This document shows, one piece after another, positions 35,894 to 46,157 of a stretch of 64,000 nt of DNA; within the stretch, counting starts at the first letter, position 1, and each line of letters opens with the position of its first letter. A model generated the notes under the pieces. The model worked only from the letters and a program-made list of their open reading frames with translations, did no database searches and was not told the DNA's origin. This DNA is from Pelomyxa schiedti (taxonomy: Eukaryota > Evosea > Pelobiontida > Pelomyxidae). The DNA is taken from the NCBI GenBank assembly GCA_020536535.1, contig JAHLWZ010000053.1:34842-98841 (forward strand), given 5' to 3'. The position numbers were made by a program, and so were the translations under genes.

Positions 35894-36870
35894 CTACAAA
35901 AACGCAATCGAATAGTTTTGATTCCAAAAATCGTGTGTCAATGGTTCTAGCATCTTGTGAGAGTAGAGTCAATACAAAGCAATGATAATTAAACAAACCT
36001 GCCATGTTCCACTATCAGGGTACATCTTATCAGAGTGCACGGATTCGTTCAGTCTGACTCGGTCCAATCTATCACCGTTGCACAGACTAGCTGTAACGAC
36101 GTTGGCTGTGTTATCTACACAAGGTCTGAGAAGAATGGAGTTGAAATCATTTGCGGGGATGAAGACTAGGGATGCCAAAACCGGTGATTCTCGTGGAATA
36201 GAATGGCTTGCGAAACTATCTCTATGGTCTGTGTGTCCAAGTTCTTACGGGAAGAGTATGCTCGCCACACCTTAGGGAAGAAATAAGAGCACAAGAAGAG
36301 AAATGAAGAACACACAGATTCCCCTCGGGCACCGTGGAACCGTTCCGAAGATTCTCCTGGGTTTTTTGTTGTTACAAACATTTAAAAGGATAAAAAAGGG
36401 AACCTTCTCTGGCGCAATCATGGAATAAAGCTGCATAAAGTAGGCACTCGCGCAAGGTATCCACGGGAAGGTGCTTTCCCCAATACTTTTGGGTTTTTAG
36501 ATAGCTATCATTTCATTTTTTTATTTTTACGATCATATATTACTTTAAACGAGCATTGTCATACATTAGCAGCAGAGCTTCGCAGTATCCCGTCCATCAC
36601 ACACAATCCCAAGCATGCCACTCGTATCCAATGTGACTGTCCGTGCATATTGGAGGTGATTCTCTCAAAAGGGTGCGTGTTCGCACTCAGTGGAACCCAT
36701 AATGCAGTGGCCGAGGACGAGGATGAGGCCGACGTAGTATTAGCCACAGTGTCTGCCACAATCGTGGGAGGGCGCCAGTCCACGGGCTTGGATCGTTCGA
36801 TGTCACAATCCAGGTATACGCGATGAAAAAAACCCTTGACGAGGTCTCTATGTGACCGTATTTGTTCCAT
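35894..36870 (-). CDS. Putative HD-type metal-dependent phosphohydrolase
   Basis: Exons join in phase from the candidate ATG at 36870 (MEQIRSHRDLVKGFFHRVYL). The order is a Ser/Ala linker, RITSNMHGQSHWIRVACLGL, then an intron to YWGKHLPVDTLRECLLYAAL and FHDCARE. A short exon and VWRAYSSRKNLDTQTIEIVS, AILFHENH follow, then NTANVVTASLCNGDRLDRVR and a tail ending at 35894. The sequence H-x3-H, then F-H-D, H-E-N-H and a late D-R-L-D is the metal-ligand pattern of HD hydrolases. It also recalls phosphodiesterases of the SidE type. The substrate is unknown. A further upstream exon (MGGALWLACIAF near 37060) is possible. The assignment rests on motifs spread over six exons. Confidence 0.6.
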
Positions 36871-37096
36871 GTAATTAACTACACCACTTCGAGTACAATA
36901 ACAAGAAACGTTAAAAAAAATGTGTGAGGGAAGAGTATAGTATTGTAAAGGTAAAGGTGTGGCTGCCGAACAAGCCACTGGAAATGTATATGAGACAGGT
37001 AGAATGAGGTGGATTACGGGATGAAGGCTATGCAGGCCAGCCACAATGCTCCTCCCATAACTGCACGCTTGCTATCTGAGCACAAAATGGCCGGGG

Positions 37097-37549
37097 TCAC
37101 AAGGTAGCGTACTTGTCAGTCCACTCCTTGGCGGTTCTGTTGTAGCGCTCCCTGTCAGCCGTGAACACCTCGGCGATCTCAGGGACCAGCGGGTGGTCCG
37201 CGTTGGGCTCGGACAGCAAAGTCACGATCGACAGCAAGATCTGCACGGTCGTGACCTCGGGCGACCACGTCTCCTTGACGATGTCGAGGCAGATGCCGCC
37301 GTTCTTGTTGATGTTTGGGTGGTACACCCTCGTCACGAACGTGAGCTTGGGCGCACGTGCGGGGTATTCGGCGGGGAACGCGATGTCGACGTAGAAGGTG
37401 CCCCCGGCGTACGGGCTGTTGTCCGGTCCCATAATGGTGGCGCGCCACTGGAAGAAGTCGTCCTCGTTGGGCACGATGTCGATGTTAGCCGGCGCCTCGT
37501 TGCGGAAGTCCCGGAGTTCCTTCTGCATCCTCGCTCGTGCCCCCCTCAT
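37097..37549 (-). CDS. Ubiquitin-conjugating enzyme E2 (UBE2D/Ubc4-like)
   Basis: A single exon of 150 codons runs from the ATG at 37549 (MRGARARMQKELRDF), preferred over upstream in-frame codons because E2s begin with the ARxQKEL helix. The UBC fold is complete: FFQWRATIMGPDNSPYAGGT, FPAEYPARAPKLTF and the HPN motif at residues 77-79. Catalytic Cys87 lies in NGGICLDI, followed by TWSPEVTTVQILLSIVTLL and a C-terminal KEWTDKYATL. The closest relatives are class I E2s of the Ubc4/Ubc5 group, which hand ubiquitin to many E3 ligases. The gene is intronless and distinctly GC-rich, unlike most neighbours. Confidence 0.95.
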   Translation of the reverse strand: MRGARARMQKELRDFRNEAPANIDIVPNEDDFFQWRATIMGPDNSPYAGGTFYVDIAFPAEYPARAPKLTFVTRVYHPNINKNGGICLDIVKETWSPEVTTVQILLSIVTLLSEPNADHPLVPEIAEVFTADRERYNRTAKEWTDKYATL

Positions 37550-37773
37550 TCTTTTTTGTTTTTTTTTTTTTTTTTGGTTGTGATTTTTGATGAAGTTTTT
37601 TGATAATTGGATCTCCGATGGTGCTGCCCACACCCAACTTAATTCAAGCACTTCCACAACTTGCATCTTTGGTGTGTGTTAGAAAAGAATGTTCCAGACA
37701 TTAAGAGCGTGAAAAGACAAATTTTTTTTAAAAGCAGTCACGGCACTCAGAGGGTAAAATAAGGGTTTTTGAG

Positions 37774-40700
37774 CTACTGGTCTTGGTCACGTACCAAGAG
37801 GCAGTGTTCCATGTTGGGAAGAAGGAGGCAGGGAAGTGAGTCAATGACTGTTGGCTGCCACTTGTGACCACGTGAGTACACCAGTTTGCACGCAAGGGAA
37901 GCTGCCATAATTGCCTTTTTGTGGTTATCTGGAACCCGCTGCATTATCTGATGTTATTGTAGGTGGTTGCAGAGAGAAAAAGGGTAAGTTGACGATGAAG
38001 GGATCAAAGGAGAATTTTCTTACTTGGTCGAGGAATTGGGATGACAAGCACTTCGGGAGGTATTCTACAAAGGCCTGACTTAAAGATTCGTGGAACATAT
38101 AGGTGTTATCAGCGAGGTCAATGTTCTGAAGGAATCTCTGAGAGGTGGGTTACGGAATGAATTGAATTGGAGATATAAATGCACACCAGAATATCATATT
38201 TGTATTTAATTATGTGAGCAGATATCAGGTCAGAAACTTGAGTGAGGCGAGAGAGTCCTGATCCTATCTGGCGGTACTTGGCGCCTGCAAACAAGCATTT
38301 GGCTTCGTTGTATGCGTCGGCTTCAATGCGCAAAAGAATTTCCTTTGCAAGGTCGGATTTAACTGAAAGAAACTGCTCCCGTGATAAAGCAATACCTTTT
38401 TTTAAGTAAAGCTGAGATATTAAAGGACCAGGAAAGTACAATTCATACCAGCTAAAATCTCAAAAGAAGAGCTTATCACGCCACCTTTGTTTGCTGAGGA
38501 GTCTTTGACAATTAAAACGCCATTATCTTCCAGAACGTGTCTCGCTTCGTCAGTAATGTACAAGTTCGCCCCTTCAATGATACCCTGTGCCGTTGGTCTG
38601 CCCTCCTGGAAAAACTGAAGAACTTTCAATATACACTTCGTGGAAGGGTATTGGAAAACATGCCTCCTGTACGTTATCTGCATTGAGCGATCGCGGTCTT
38701 CCTGGGTTTTGTCAATGTCTGCGGTGAGTTAAAATGTGGGGCCTACCTCCACAAGGTGCAAATATATCGGCTTTTGTTGAGTGGACATTTGTAAGAAAGA
38801 TGTGGCGTGCTGTATTGTTGCTAAGCCAAACCTCTTCAGCTGGAAGTCCAACCTCCGGCCTTGGTTGTTGAGAGGTGATGGATAGTGACTGCAATAATAC
38901 CTGATTTTCTTATAGCACAATGTCTCATAGGCCACAGAACTGCGAGCTCTGACAGATATGTAAACAGGGGAAGATAAAACTTTTTAGAAGTACCGGGTAA
39001 CATTAAGGCACAGAAGAAAGCCCCCTTTGTGTAATAACTTGGGGTCATACTTATGTATAGGTTGCTCAGAAGCAAAAAGCTGGGCAGTTTCCCTGAGATC
39101 TATCCCCTCTGGATCATAAATTGTTCCAGACACATCCGTCAGTGCGACTACCTTAGCCTGTTGCAGAGTTATTTCCAGCTTCAAAATCGAAACAGCACAC
39201 AATGGATCCCATTTTCTCGTGGAGGAGTCGAAGAAGATTTCCTGCGACGTCCCCATCTGGGCCGCCAGTCATCTGATAAAAGATATAGGTATAGGTTAAG
39301 TGTACACACGGGACTCAATGAAAGGAAACGGAAACCTTGAGAGTGAAGGGCTTGTCCGTCAATTCTAACTTCTCCAGGAGTACCCTGATTTTTATATTTT
39401 AGTACGCCACAGACTTACTCAAAACTATCAAACCTCAAAAATGTAAAGCACCCTGCCGATGTAACTCCATATTGTTTGTGGTTGATCCCTGCCTCAACCT
39501 TTCCAGAAATGAAGGCTGAACCAATGGTGTATCCAGCCTGAACGCTAGCATTGGCAATCCACTCAATGGTATCGGAATGCATGTTCTCATCAGGACCAAG
39601 GAATACTGCCTCAGGTGTACCCAGGTAATCCACAATTTTGGGATTTACAAGACACTTGGTTTCACCTGATGTGCACATAAATGTTTTCCAAAAAAAATCT
39701 CTCAAAAGCTCACTGCTAAAAACCAGCATTGGAAGGAATGTAGAAATGAAGGCACGCTGGTTGAAATGGATGTACTCTTCACTGCAGGAACTGGCATAGT
39801 TGTTCAAACGAAGGTCTACATGTTCTTCTTCTTCTTCTCAAAAAGTAAAACACACGTTAAGTAAGAATTAGCCACCTTCTAAATCAGCTTTCACAAGGAG
39901 GATATCGCTTGCCAAAGAATGGTAGGGTAATAAAAAAAGAGTTGCCTTGGCACCACCCTCTGGTATATCTTTATTTTTCTTGTGCTGGGTGAAGGCAAGG
40001 TTATAGCACTCACTGAAAATGTTGGGTCTCTCATATCTCCCATGCATCAGGTCATAGATTTTTTTCCCCCACATACCTTGCTTGTTCACTATCTCTGGTA
40101 ATGATTGTTCTGAGTCCTCCACGTGCGAGTTCACTGAATCTATACAAAAGAGGTTTAATCTAGGAAAAAGGAACTATACCACTACAAAGAACCTGATGTG
40201 CCACCCAAAGAAAGTAAAGCCCCATATAAAAAACATCCCATGAGGAAGCTGCGGGTATTTTTCCAGGAGTTTGCTTTCTTCGTTTTTACTTGGCGTGGGA
40301 CCCTTCTCCATAAAATGTGGGTCCAACCTAAATCCAATTCCAGTTGAAAAATGAGTTGCATAAAATGTGCACTTGAGGCAGTGCTCAAGGAGGTTAATAA
40401 CCTGAAATGTTTTGAGATTGAGTAAAAAGGAAGACTTCTTACTTGTGCCAATATTATTCTCCTACGTTCATCATTCTTTTTGCGGCCAGAATCGAGATCA
40501 GAAATGTATTTACGACTTTGGAGTATAGCGGAGGTAAACCCTTCAATGTTTTTTCTTTTCACAAATGTTAGATGCAGCAAACAGGTGCAAAATCACCTGG
40601 AAGGGTGAAATTTGAGCTCAAACGCCTTCACAAGCAACAGAGTTATCTCCGGGCTAAAGCACAGGGCATCCAGGCACAGTTCCTCAGACATCCAAGGAAA

Positions 40701-41897
40701 GGTATCAACTAAAGATTGCTCAGCCATCACACCGAGTGCTTGAACCAAAGCACCTATGTTTGCTCAGCTTTTTAAGAAGTAAAAGGTAATTTGTACCAAC
40801 CGTAGTCAGAACTCAGGGCACCAGTGGAGACATATGTCTTATGAACCATATCTCCATTGATCCTGTTCCGCAATGCTCTGAAATCAGATAAAAAGTCATC
40901 AAGGTGAACACTCTCACTTTCCATATCTTGAGGATTGTAAGAGAATTAGGAGCACAAAATATACCATAGAGATGTATCTTGCCGAAGAGAATCGATTTGG
41001 CAGAGTGAGGATTGAGAAAGACAAGTGACGAGCTGCCAAGCCTCATAGTATACCGTTCTATAAGAGCAGATAGACTTCGGAAAAAGAAAGCTCGAGAAAT
41101 ATTCTTCCAGGCAAAATTCAAAGTTACCCCTAGGAAAATAAGTGAAGGTGCAAATTTGACAGAAATAGGGACTATACGATTATCATCTGGGTCAACAGAA
41201 ATATCGTACTGCAAATCATCACTGTAAGAAGCGCGTAGGATAAGTGCAGACTGTAAGGGTGTAGGAAGTAGCTTGTAACATGCCTCCTCATGAGGTTCAG
41301 AAAAGATTACTCTTGTAATCCTCAAACCCTTTTTGATGCATAAGGTAAAACATCTCCTTTATTTTTTCTTACTTCATTATACCCTGGGAAAGGAATACTT
41401 GATCGAGAGGAGTAATATCCACAAATTCCCCTCTTTCCATAGTGCTTAATTTTTTTCATTTAGAAGAATATCAGGACCTATTGCCCTAGGAAAAGGTAAC
41501 CCACATGAAAGATTTCATTGTCGATGCCCCTCTTGTCTAGAGATATTGTCAGAGCACTCGATTTCTACAAATAAAGGTAAGACGGAAAACTTGCAAAAAT
41601 TGACAGAAACAAAGGATGAACGAACGAAATAACCTTGAACCTCAAATAGACCATTTGATCAATGACACGAGATATTACTAGCAACCTGGCCACAACCAAC
41701 TCCTCCATTGGCTCCAATATGCACTGCCCATGGTCCACCAGTGGGACATTGGTTCTCACCCAGTCCCTGAACTCAATCTCGGTCCCAGTCCCAGTCTCGG
41801 CCGCGTCACCCCTTCTTTCAATTCCTGGTTCCACTTGCGCCCCAATGACGTCACCCTTGTTTACGTCGTCGCCCGGCTTAGTACCGCTCGCCATCAT
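37774..41897 (-). CDS. GDH2: NAD-dependent glutamate dehydrogenase, large (GDH2-like) type
   Basis: The gene starts at 41897 or 41894 (MASGTKPGDDVNKGDVIG) and has many introns. The catalytic part is clear: DYLGTPEAVFLGPDENMHSD, SVQAGYTIGSAFISGKVEAG, the dinucleotide-binding MTGGPDGDVAGN, AKVVALTDVSGTIYDPEGID and GRPTAQGIIEGANLYITDEA. Next come the hallmark DNGVLIVKDSSANKGGVISS and a helical tail (LSREQFLSVKSDLAKEILLR), with the TAG stop at 37774-37776. Its length (about 4.1 kb with introns) and order match the approximately 115-kDa fungal/protist GDH2 family rather than the short NADP enzymes. It oxidises glutamate to 2-oxoglutarate plus ammonium. The N-terminal exons are less certain than the catalytic ones. 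Confidence 0.92.
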
Positions 41898-42141
41898 TCA
41901 ACCTAACAAGCAACTCAGTGAGCAATTGGAGCACTTCAGCAAAGTCCACCGTGACGACATTGTTTGCTCATGCTAGTGCCCGTCCCAAACCAAAGGAGCA
42001 ATTAACGACGTTTCGCCTTGCGAAATCTTTTGGCAACAACCGTGATGGTAATGAGAAATTGAACCCTGAAAAGCCGCTTTTGTTGCTTATAGCATGGAAC
42101 AAGGAAGGCTGTAGATGCAAAAGGAAAGGGGGGTGCCATTT

Positions 42142-43054
42142 TCAAGAAAGGAGGTCAAAGTCGTCCAGTTCGTTGCGGAATTTGAGTATGGTTTCTTTGA
42201 TTCTGGACTGGTCAGTCCATGTGATGTAATCTTCCATTTTTCTGTTTTAAATCGGAAATGAGTAAACTGTTTGGTTGCATTGGTATGACGAACTTGGTTA
42301 CAAGCATTGCTGGATCAGTCACCACTTCAGGTCCGATCCTAACATCTAGGAGGGGATGGATTATTATGAAGCACTGAGCATGCATTGACAAGCAAAAGAA
42401 CAAAAACATAAATAAAGAACAACGGCATACGGTTGTGTGAGATGTATTTGACAGCTGTTCCAATGTCTGGTGCCATCCGCAGTCTTACAAGAACAACTGA
42501 GAGCCGCCTCCTTTTGGTGCCGTTAAAAAAACCAAGCAAGATAATGTCAACCTGCAAAAATCAGTCGGGCCGATATGAAAGACTTGCTGAGTTCCTTCTG
42601 GGTTAGGAACAATGGCCATTTCATGTCTAAGAGATGTAAAAGAAAGAACAAAAAGTGATTGGAGAGCCATACAGTTTTTTGATGATGACTTTTCCTTTTT
42701 CTATCGCATCTGGGTCGGAGTGAGGCAGTTGCTTGTCCAAGAAGTTAAAGAATTCCTGAATTTGCCTTATAATCTTCTTGTACTACAGCACAGTCACAAA
42801 GACGTTAATAAGAATTTTGTGATTTCAAACCTTGTGGTAGTCTTCTCTCTGCAAATGGTACTTCCGAATAGCCGCGTATTCATAGAATTTGCCAGGTTCT
42901 GACGCCCAGTTTATAAAATCGACCTATGGAGCATAAAAACCCCTGTTCCGCGAGAGTAACAAAAAAAAAAAGAATGAAGAATGTGGCCCACTTTCTTCAG
43001 TAGTTTTTTCTCGTGGAATTTCAACGGCCTTAAGCTCGTGTGCCGCGACGCCAT
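42142..43054 (-). CDS. IMP3: U3 snoRNP protein IMP3
   Basis: The ATG at 43054 gives MASRHTSLRPLKFHEKKLLK, spliced at KK to VDFINWASEPGKFYEYAAIR, KYHLQREDYHKY, then an S4-type RNA-binding domain: SVVLVRLRMAPDIGTAVKYI and RIGPEVVTDPAMLVTK. The last exon reads MEDYITWTDQSRIKETILKF and RNELDDFDLLS. This matches IMP3 throughout (LKFHEKKLLKKVDFxNW, RLRM, GPxVVTDPAxLVT, MEDxxTWxD). IMP3 works in the small-subunit processome, bringing U3 snoRNA to the pre-rRNA. The hAT element sits about 85 bp upstream of this start codon, so it may overlap the promoter. Confidence 0.96.
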
Positions 43055-43138
43055 CACGCGATCTAATTAATTAAGCCTAATTAATCAATTCACAGAAATC
43101 TGCAACACGACGGCCGTTTCGGCATCTTTGCGCAAGTC

Positions 43139-43146
43139 GACTTTTG
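43139..43146. repeat. Left 8-bp target-site duplication of the hAT element
   Basis: GACTTTTG lies directly before the left terminal inverted repeat and is repeated without a mismatch directly after the right one. Eight-bp duplications are characteristic of hAT transposases. Confidence 0.9.
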
Positions 43147-43359
43147 CAGTGTTGGCGGGAACCCGGGAAAACGGGACACGGGAAGAGAATTTGGGCGGGT
43201 CCCGCTCCCGGGAAATGAGTGGGTCTTCCCGGCTCTTCCCGATCTGCTAGAGAAATCTCTTATTTACTTCACAGTCCTGAGGAACAACGACGGCGAGGCA
43301 AAGGACAGAGTTGAGGAACCAGCTGAAAAGAAAACCTAATACAATTGTGGCCATGTTTA

Positions 43360-43934
43360 GAGTAGGCCCTTCAAACCCGACTCGGAAAAAAAAAAGCGAC
43401 TCGGAATTTTAAACCCGACTCGGAATTTTTAACCATCAAAAAGCGATCTTCGTATTTGTAATTACGCATCGCCTGCCCAACCGCCCCGAAATGCCAGCAG
43501 ACCACAGAGTAGAATGCACTATGGTGTATACATATCACCCTGTTGCATTACTACAATAACCGACACCAGACAGCCGTGTAGCCGAATGCACTGGCTGTCT
43601 CTGGCCTAAAAAGTACGTTGACCGCGAAAAACCAAGCCAATCATTCATATTGGGTGCTATTGGCACAATGCCATGGCACTGCACGGTAACGGCGTGACCA
43701 CAACCCACAACCGACACCAATTATGCTCGTCGAGCATAATTAATAATGTGTCCGTAGAATAGAAAAAGGGAAAAATGGGTGTGGAACCGATTTACCAGAA
43801 CCCGATGATTGCAAGTTGGGTTAAAAATTCCGAGTCGGGTTTAAAATTCCGAGTCGCTTTTTTTTTTCCGAGTCGGGTTTAAGTTTTGTGAGTCGGATTA
43901 TTGCTTTTGTGAGTCGGTTTTTAAGGGCCTACTC
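43360..43934. mobile_element. TA-flanked inverted-repeat element nested in the hAT element
   Basis: The left end reads GAGTAGGCCCTTCAAACCCG and the right end, on the opposite strand, GAGTAGGCCCTTAAAAACCG, each flanked by the dinucleotide TA. The arms extend inward about 80 nt (left) and 125 nt (right). They consist of tandem units around CCGACTCGGA separated by AT-rich spacers; the right arm has extra units reading CCGACTCACAAAA. No ORF of note lies inside. TA flanks suggest a Tc1/mariner-type MITE, but this is inferred from the ends only. Its position inside the larger element means it probably inserted later. Confidence 0.75.
43719..43741. repeat. Perfect 11-bp palindrome arms around one base
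   Basis: AATTATGCTCG is followed by a single T and then its exact reverse complement. It lies inside the nested inverted-repeat element and could form a tight cruciform or hairpin. Confidence 0.85.
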
Positions 43935-44112
43935 TATAGCCCCACAAGCTCGCCGCTCGTGGCACCACATCCCAAAAAGGGAAAAAGACGGATTCACCAC
44001 AGGGTTTTCTCTGAAAAAGGAAATGTACGGGATGCCCGGGAACCCCGGGAAGACGCCCTCTCTTCCCGGGACGACCCGGGAAGCAAAAAAAAGTGTTTCC
44101 CGGCCAACACTG

Positions 44113-44120
44113 GACTTTTG
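44113..44120. repeat. Right 8-bp target-site duplication of the hAT element
   Basis: This second GACTTTTG copy directly follows the right inverted repeat and is identical to 43139-43146. Confidence 0.9.
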
Positions 44121-44188
44121 CAACCAAATGGACAAGGATTGCACTCAAATGGTAGTAATGTTCGGGCCACGAGGGCGAGTAATTTGTT

Positions 44189-45103
44189 TCAGGTAAAGGC
44201 AACAAGGATTGACTCCTCGTTGACAGGCCACTTGGAAGCTCCACAGTCATTTTGCAAAAAAATGACCCGCGAGTCATGCACGGCCTTGAATGTTGTTGCT
44301 GTTGTTGTGTGCTGTGACCCACTCACAAAGCTGTGCCTGCCTGAAGCAAGCACGGCAGAGGCTCTCTGGAATTTGGATGACAGGAGCATTTGCAGACCCT
44401 CAGCATCCTCCCAATTCGGGAGCACAATTGCATATGACAGAGGTCCAGGGCATATGCTCAGAAGCTTCTCCATTCGCAGTGCCATGGCTATTATAAGCTC
44501 CTCAACAAAAGGTGGGTTGGCCTCAAATGACCCCCCTTCTTCTGGGTTTGGGGTGTACTCAAAGAATGACCCAAGTGACCCAAACGGCGCATCTGTGTCA
44601 TGGTATGCACTGCAGTACTGCGGAAGAAAGCAGTTGAGTGGGGAGGCAAAGCATTCGCATGTCACGCCAAAGCGCTGGTGGAGTGCTGTGAGGTGTGCCT
44701 GAGGCACAGCGGCATGAAGCGAAGCAGCTTTATCACTGCCTATCATTGCTTGCATGCGCAGCATTAGGCAGAATGCGTCACTTAGAAAGCCATCTGGGAA
44801 ATCACTTGCATGGATTGCGTGAGTGAATTCAGTATGCAGTTCTGGGTGTGCACGGGACCACAACTCGCACAACTTGTTGAAGTGCTGCTTGGAGATAGTA
44901 ACGTTGCAGCTGCTATATGCTAATTCAACTGTGGTTCCGCGTGTTGCAATTCGCACAGCTTCATAAATCTCCTTGCGGTTTGCAGTACTATTAGGATCCA
45001 GTAGGGGTGAAGAGGGTTTCGCAATAAAAACTTCTAATTCTGTTGCTTCAGTGAAAGCGATTTTCTTCAGTTCCTCACACACTTGGGTGGCGAGTGGCAT
45101 CAT
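44189..45103 (-). CDS. PCIF1/CAPAM-like cap-adenosine N6-methyltransferase
   Basis: A single uninterrupted frame of 304 codons starts at 45103 (MMPLATQVCEELKKIAFTEA). The methyltransferase domain is plain: FGVTCECFASPLNCFLPQYC, SAYHDTDAPFGSLGSFFEY and GSFEANPPFVEELIIAMAL, with the catalytic NPPF at residues 196-199. Next come GPLSYAIVLPNWED, HSFVSGSQHTTT, FKAVHDSRVIFLQNDCGASK and the end. This matches the core of PCIF1 (CAPAM), which adds N6-methyl to the cap-adjacent 2'-O-methyladenosine of mRNA. The WW domain that tethers animal PCIF1 to RNA polymerase II is absent. The gene is intronless, unlike most neighbours. Confidence 0.88.
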   Translation of the reverse strand: MMPLATQVCEELKKIAFTEATELEVFIAKPSSPLLDPNSTANRKEIYEAVRIATRGTTVELAYSSCNVTISKQHFNKLCELWSRAHPELHTEFTHAIHASDFPDGFLSDAFCLMLRMQAMIGSDKAASLHAAVPQAHLTALHQRFGVTCECFASPLNCFLPQYCSAYHDTDAPFGSLGSFFEYTPNPEEGGSFEANPPFVEELIIAMALRMEKLLSICPGPLSYAIVLPNWEDAEGLQMLLSSKFQRASAVLASGRHSFVSGSQHTTTATTFKAVHDSRVIFLQNDCGASKWPVNEESILVAFT

Positions 45104-45250
45104 TTTCTTGTCAAATATAGCGCGACATTGTTGCTGAATGGTGTTTTAGTATAAAAGGGCTAAGGGGGAAGTGTAGCTAACTAAACATTTCGGTATCAAG
45201 TGTCAAGATAGAAAACAAAAAAAAAATAAAGAAATAAAATAAAATTAAAA

Positions 45251-45973
45251 TTAGATTGTCCTTGCCTTCAATATTTTGATGATGTCGACTACGTCCTGGG
45301 CACCTACGCCCGGCGCAGCGGCTCTCCTCTCAGCGTCACAAATAGCCCCGCGGACGATTCCCACCTCGTCGGCAGTCAGGCTCGCCCCGCGGGGCCCGTC
45401 CGCCAGCAAAGCGCGGGCCTCCCTCGCCCACAGAGCCAGGCTCTGCATCGCCTGGCTCCTGTCCCTGGGCCACATGTTCACCTTGACCGGCACGTCCTCC
45501 AGCACCTCCCTGCGCAGCGACGTGCTGGCCGCGTCCCTGCACGCCCCCGCCTCCAGCAGCGCACTGACGGCGGCGGCCCGCTGGCTCCCGCTACTGCCTG
45601 TGCTCGTGCTCGTGCTCGCGGTTGCGGCTGCTTCCGCCTCCGCCTCCGCCTCCGCCTCGGCCTCGGCCCGGGCCACGAGGGCGCGCTCCAGGGCCCAGCG
45701 CTCGTAGGAGTTCTTGGGGGGGTCGATGCCCACCAGGGACGAGATGAGCCGGCGGTGGTGGGCACGCAACCTCTCCACCGCCTGGCACCGCGACACCTCC
45801 TTGGCGGGAGTCGTAGCGGCCGTCCTTGTGGCTCCGCCGCGCCTCGCTGCCCCCGGCGTGTTTTCCATGGGCAGCAGGAGCGCAACACCAACACCAACAG
45901 CACACGAGGAGGAGGACGAGGGTTGGGGCGATACTCTGGGGCGCTTTGTTGGCGTCGCTTTGGCTGCACTCAT
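45251..45973 (-). CDS. Hypothetical GC-rich protein with an (Ala-Glu) repeat
   Basis: The ATG at 45973 gives MSAAKATPTKRPRVSPQPSS, with a basic patch that could be a nuclear signal. A helix follows (EVSRCQAVERLRAHHRRLIS), then GIDPPKNSYERWALERALVA and a run of alternating Ala-Glu residues near residue 120. Further on come RREVLEDVPVKVNMWPRDRS, LALWAREARALLADGP and a C-terminal GAQDVVDIIKILKARTI. It is intronless, GC-rich and ends at 45251, ahead of an A-rich 3' UTR. I do not recognise the family. The ordered C-terminal half supports a real protein. Confidence 0.6.
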   Translation of the reverse strand: MSAAKATPTKRPRVSPQPSSSSSCAVGVGVALLLPMENTPGAARRGGATRTAATTPAKEVSRCQAVERLRAHHRRLISSLVGIDPPKNSYERWALERALVARAEAEAEAEAEAEAAATASTSTSTGSSGSQRAAAVSALLEAGACRDAASTSLRREVLEDVPVKVNMWPRDRSQAMQSLALWAREARALLADGPRGASLTADEVGIVRGAICDAERRAAAPGVGAQDVVDIIKILKARTI

Positions 45974-46157
45974 TTTTAGAATGCTGCGATCTTGGGGAAT
46001 TTCTTGCACGTGCCAGACAGTCTGTTTTGACAGCCTCTAGACACCAAGGAAGGCACTGAAGCAACATTCTTTGTTACAGGAAAAAGCGTAAAGACGAGAC
46101 AAACAGGTAGAAAAAACAAAGTTTTTTGTTGTGCCTTTGCTGTTCCGCGACCTTCAC

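Larger units (their letters stand above)
43147..44112. mobile_element. Non-autonomous hAT-like DNA transposon
   Basis: The ends are inverted repeats: CAGTGTTGGCGGGAAC on the left and, read on the opposite strand, CAGTGTTGGCCGGGAAAC on the right. Both are flanked by the same 8-bp duplication. CAGTG-type ends and an 8-bp duplication are the standard marks of the hAT superfamily. Both subterminal regions are packed with CCCGGGAA-type motifs in inverted orientation, a common feature of hAT subterminal repeats. The 966-bp body carries no transposase ORF, so it is non-autonomous. It sits between IMP3 (85 bp away) and the PCIF1-like gene (69 bp past its stop). A second inverted-repeat element lies inside it. 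Confidence 0.88.

Noticed and set aside
43378-43440. CCGACTCGGA repeats considered as a CRISPR array or telomere-like repeat
   Set aside because: The units are inverted at a second site 400 bp away and bounded by TA-flanked ends, which fits a transposon arm; spacers are AT-rich and not unique.
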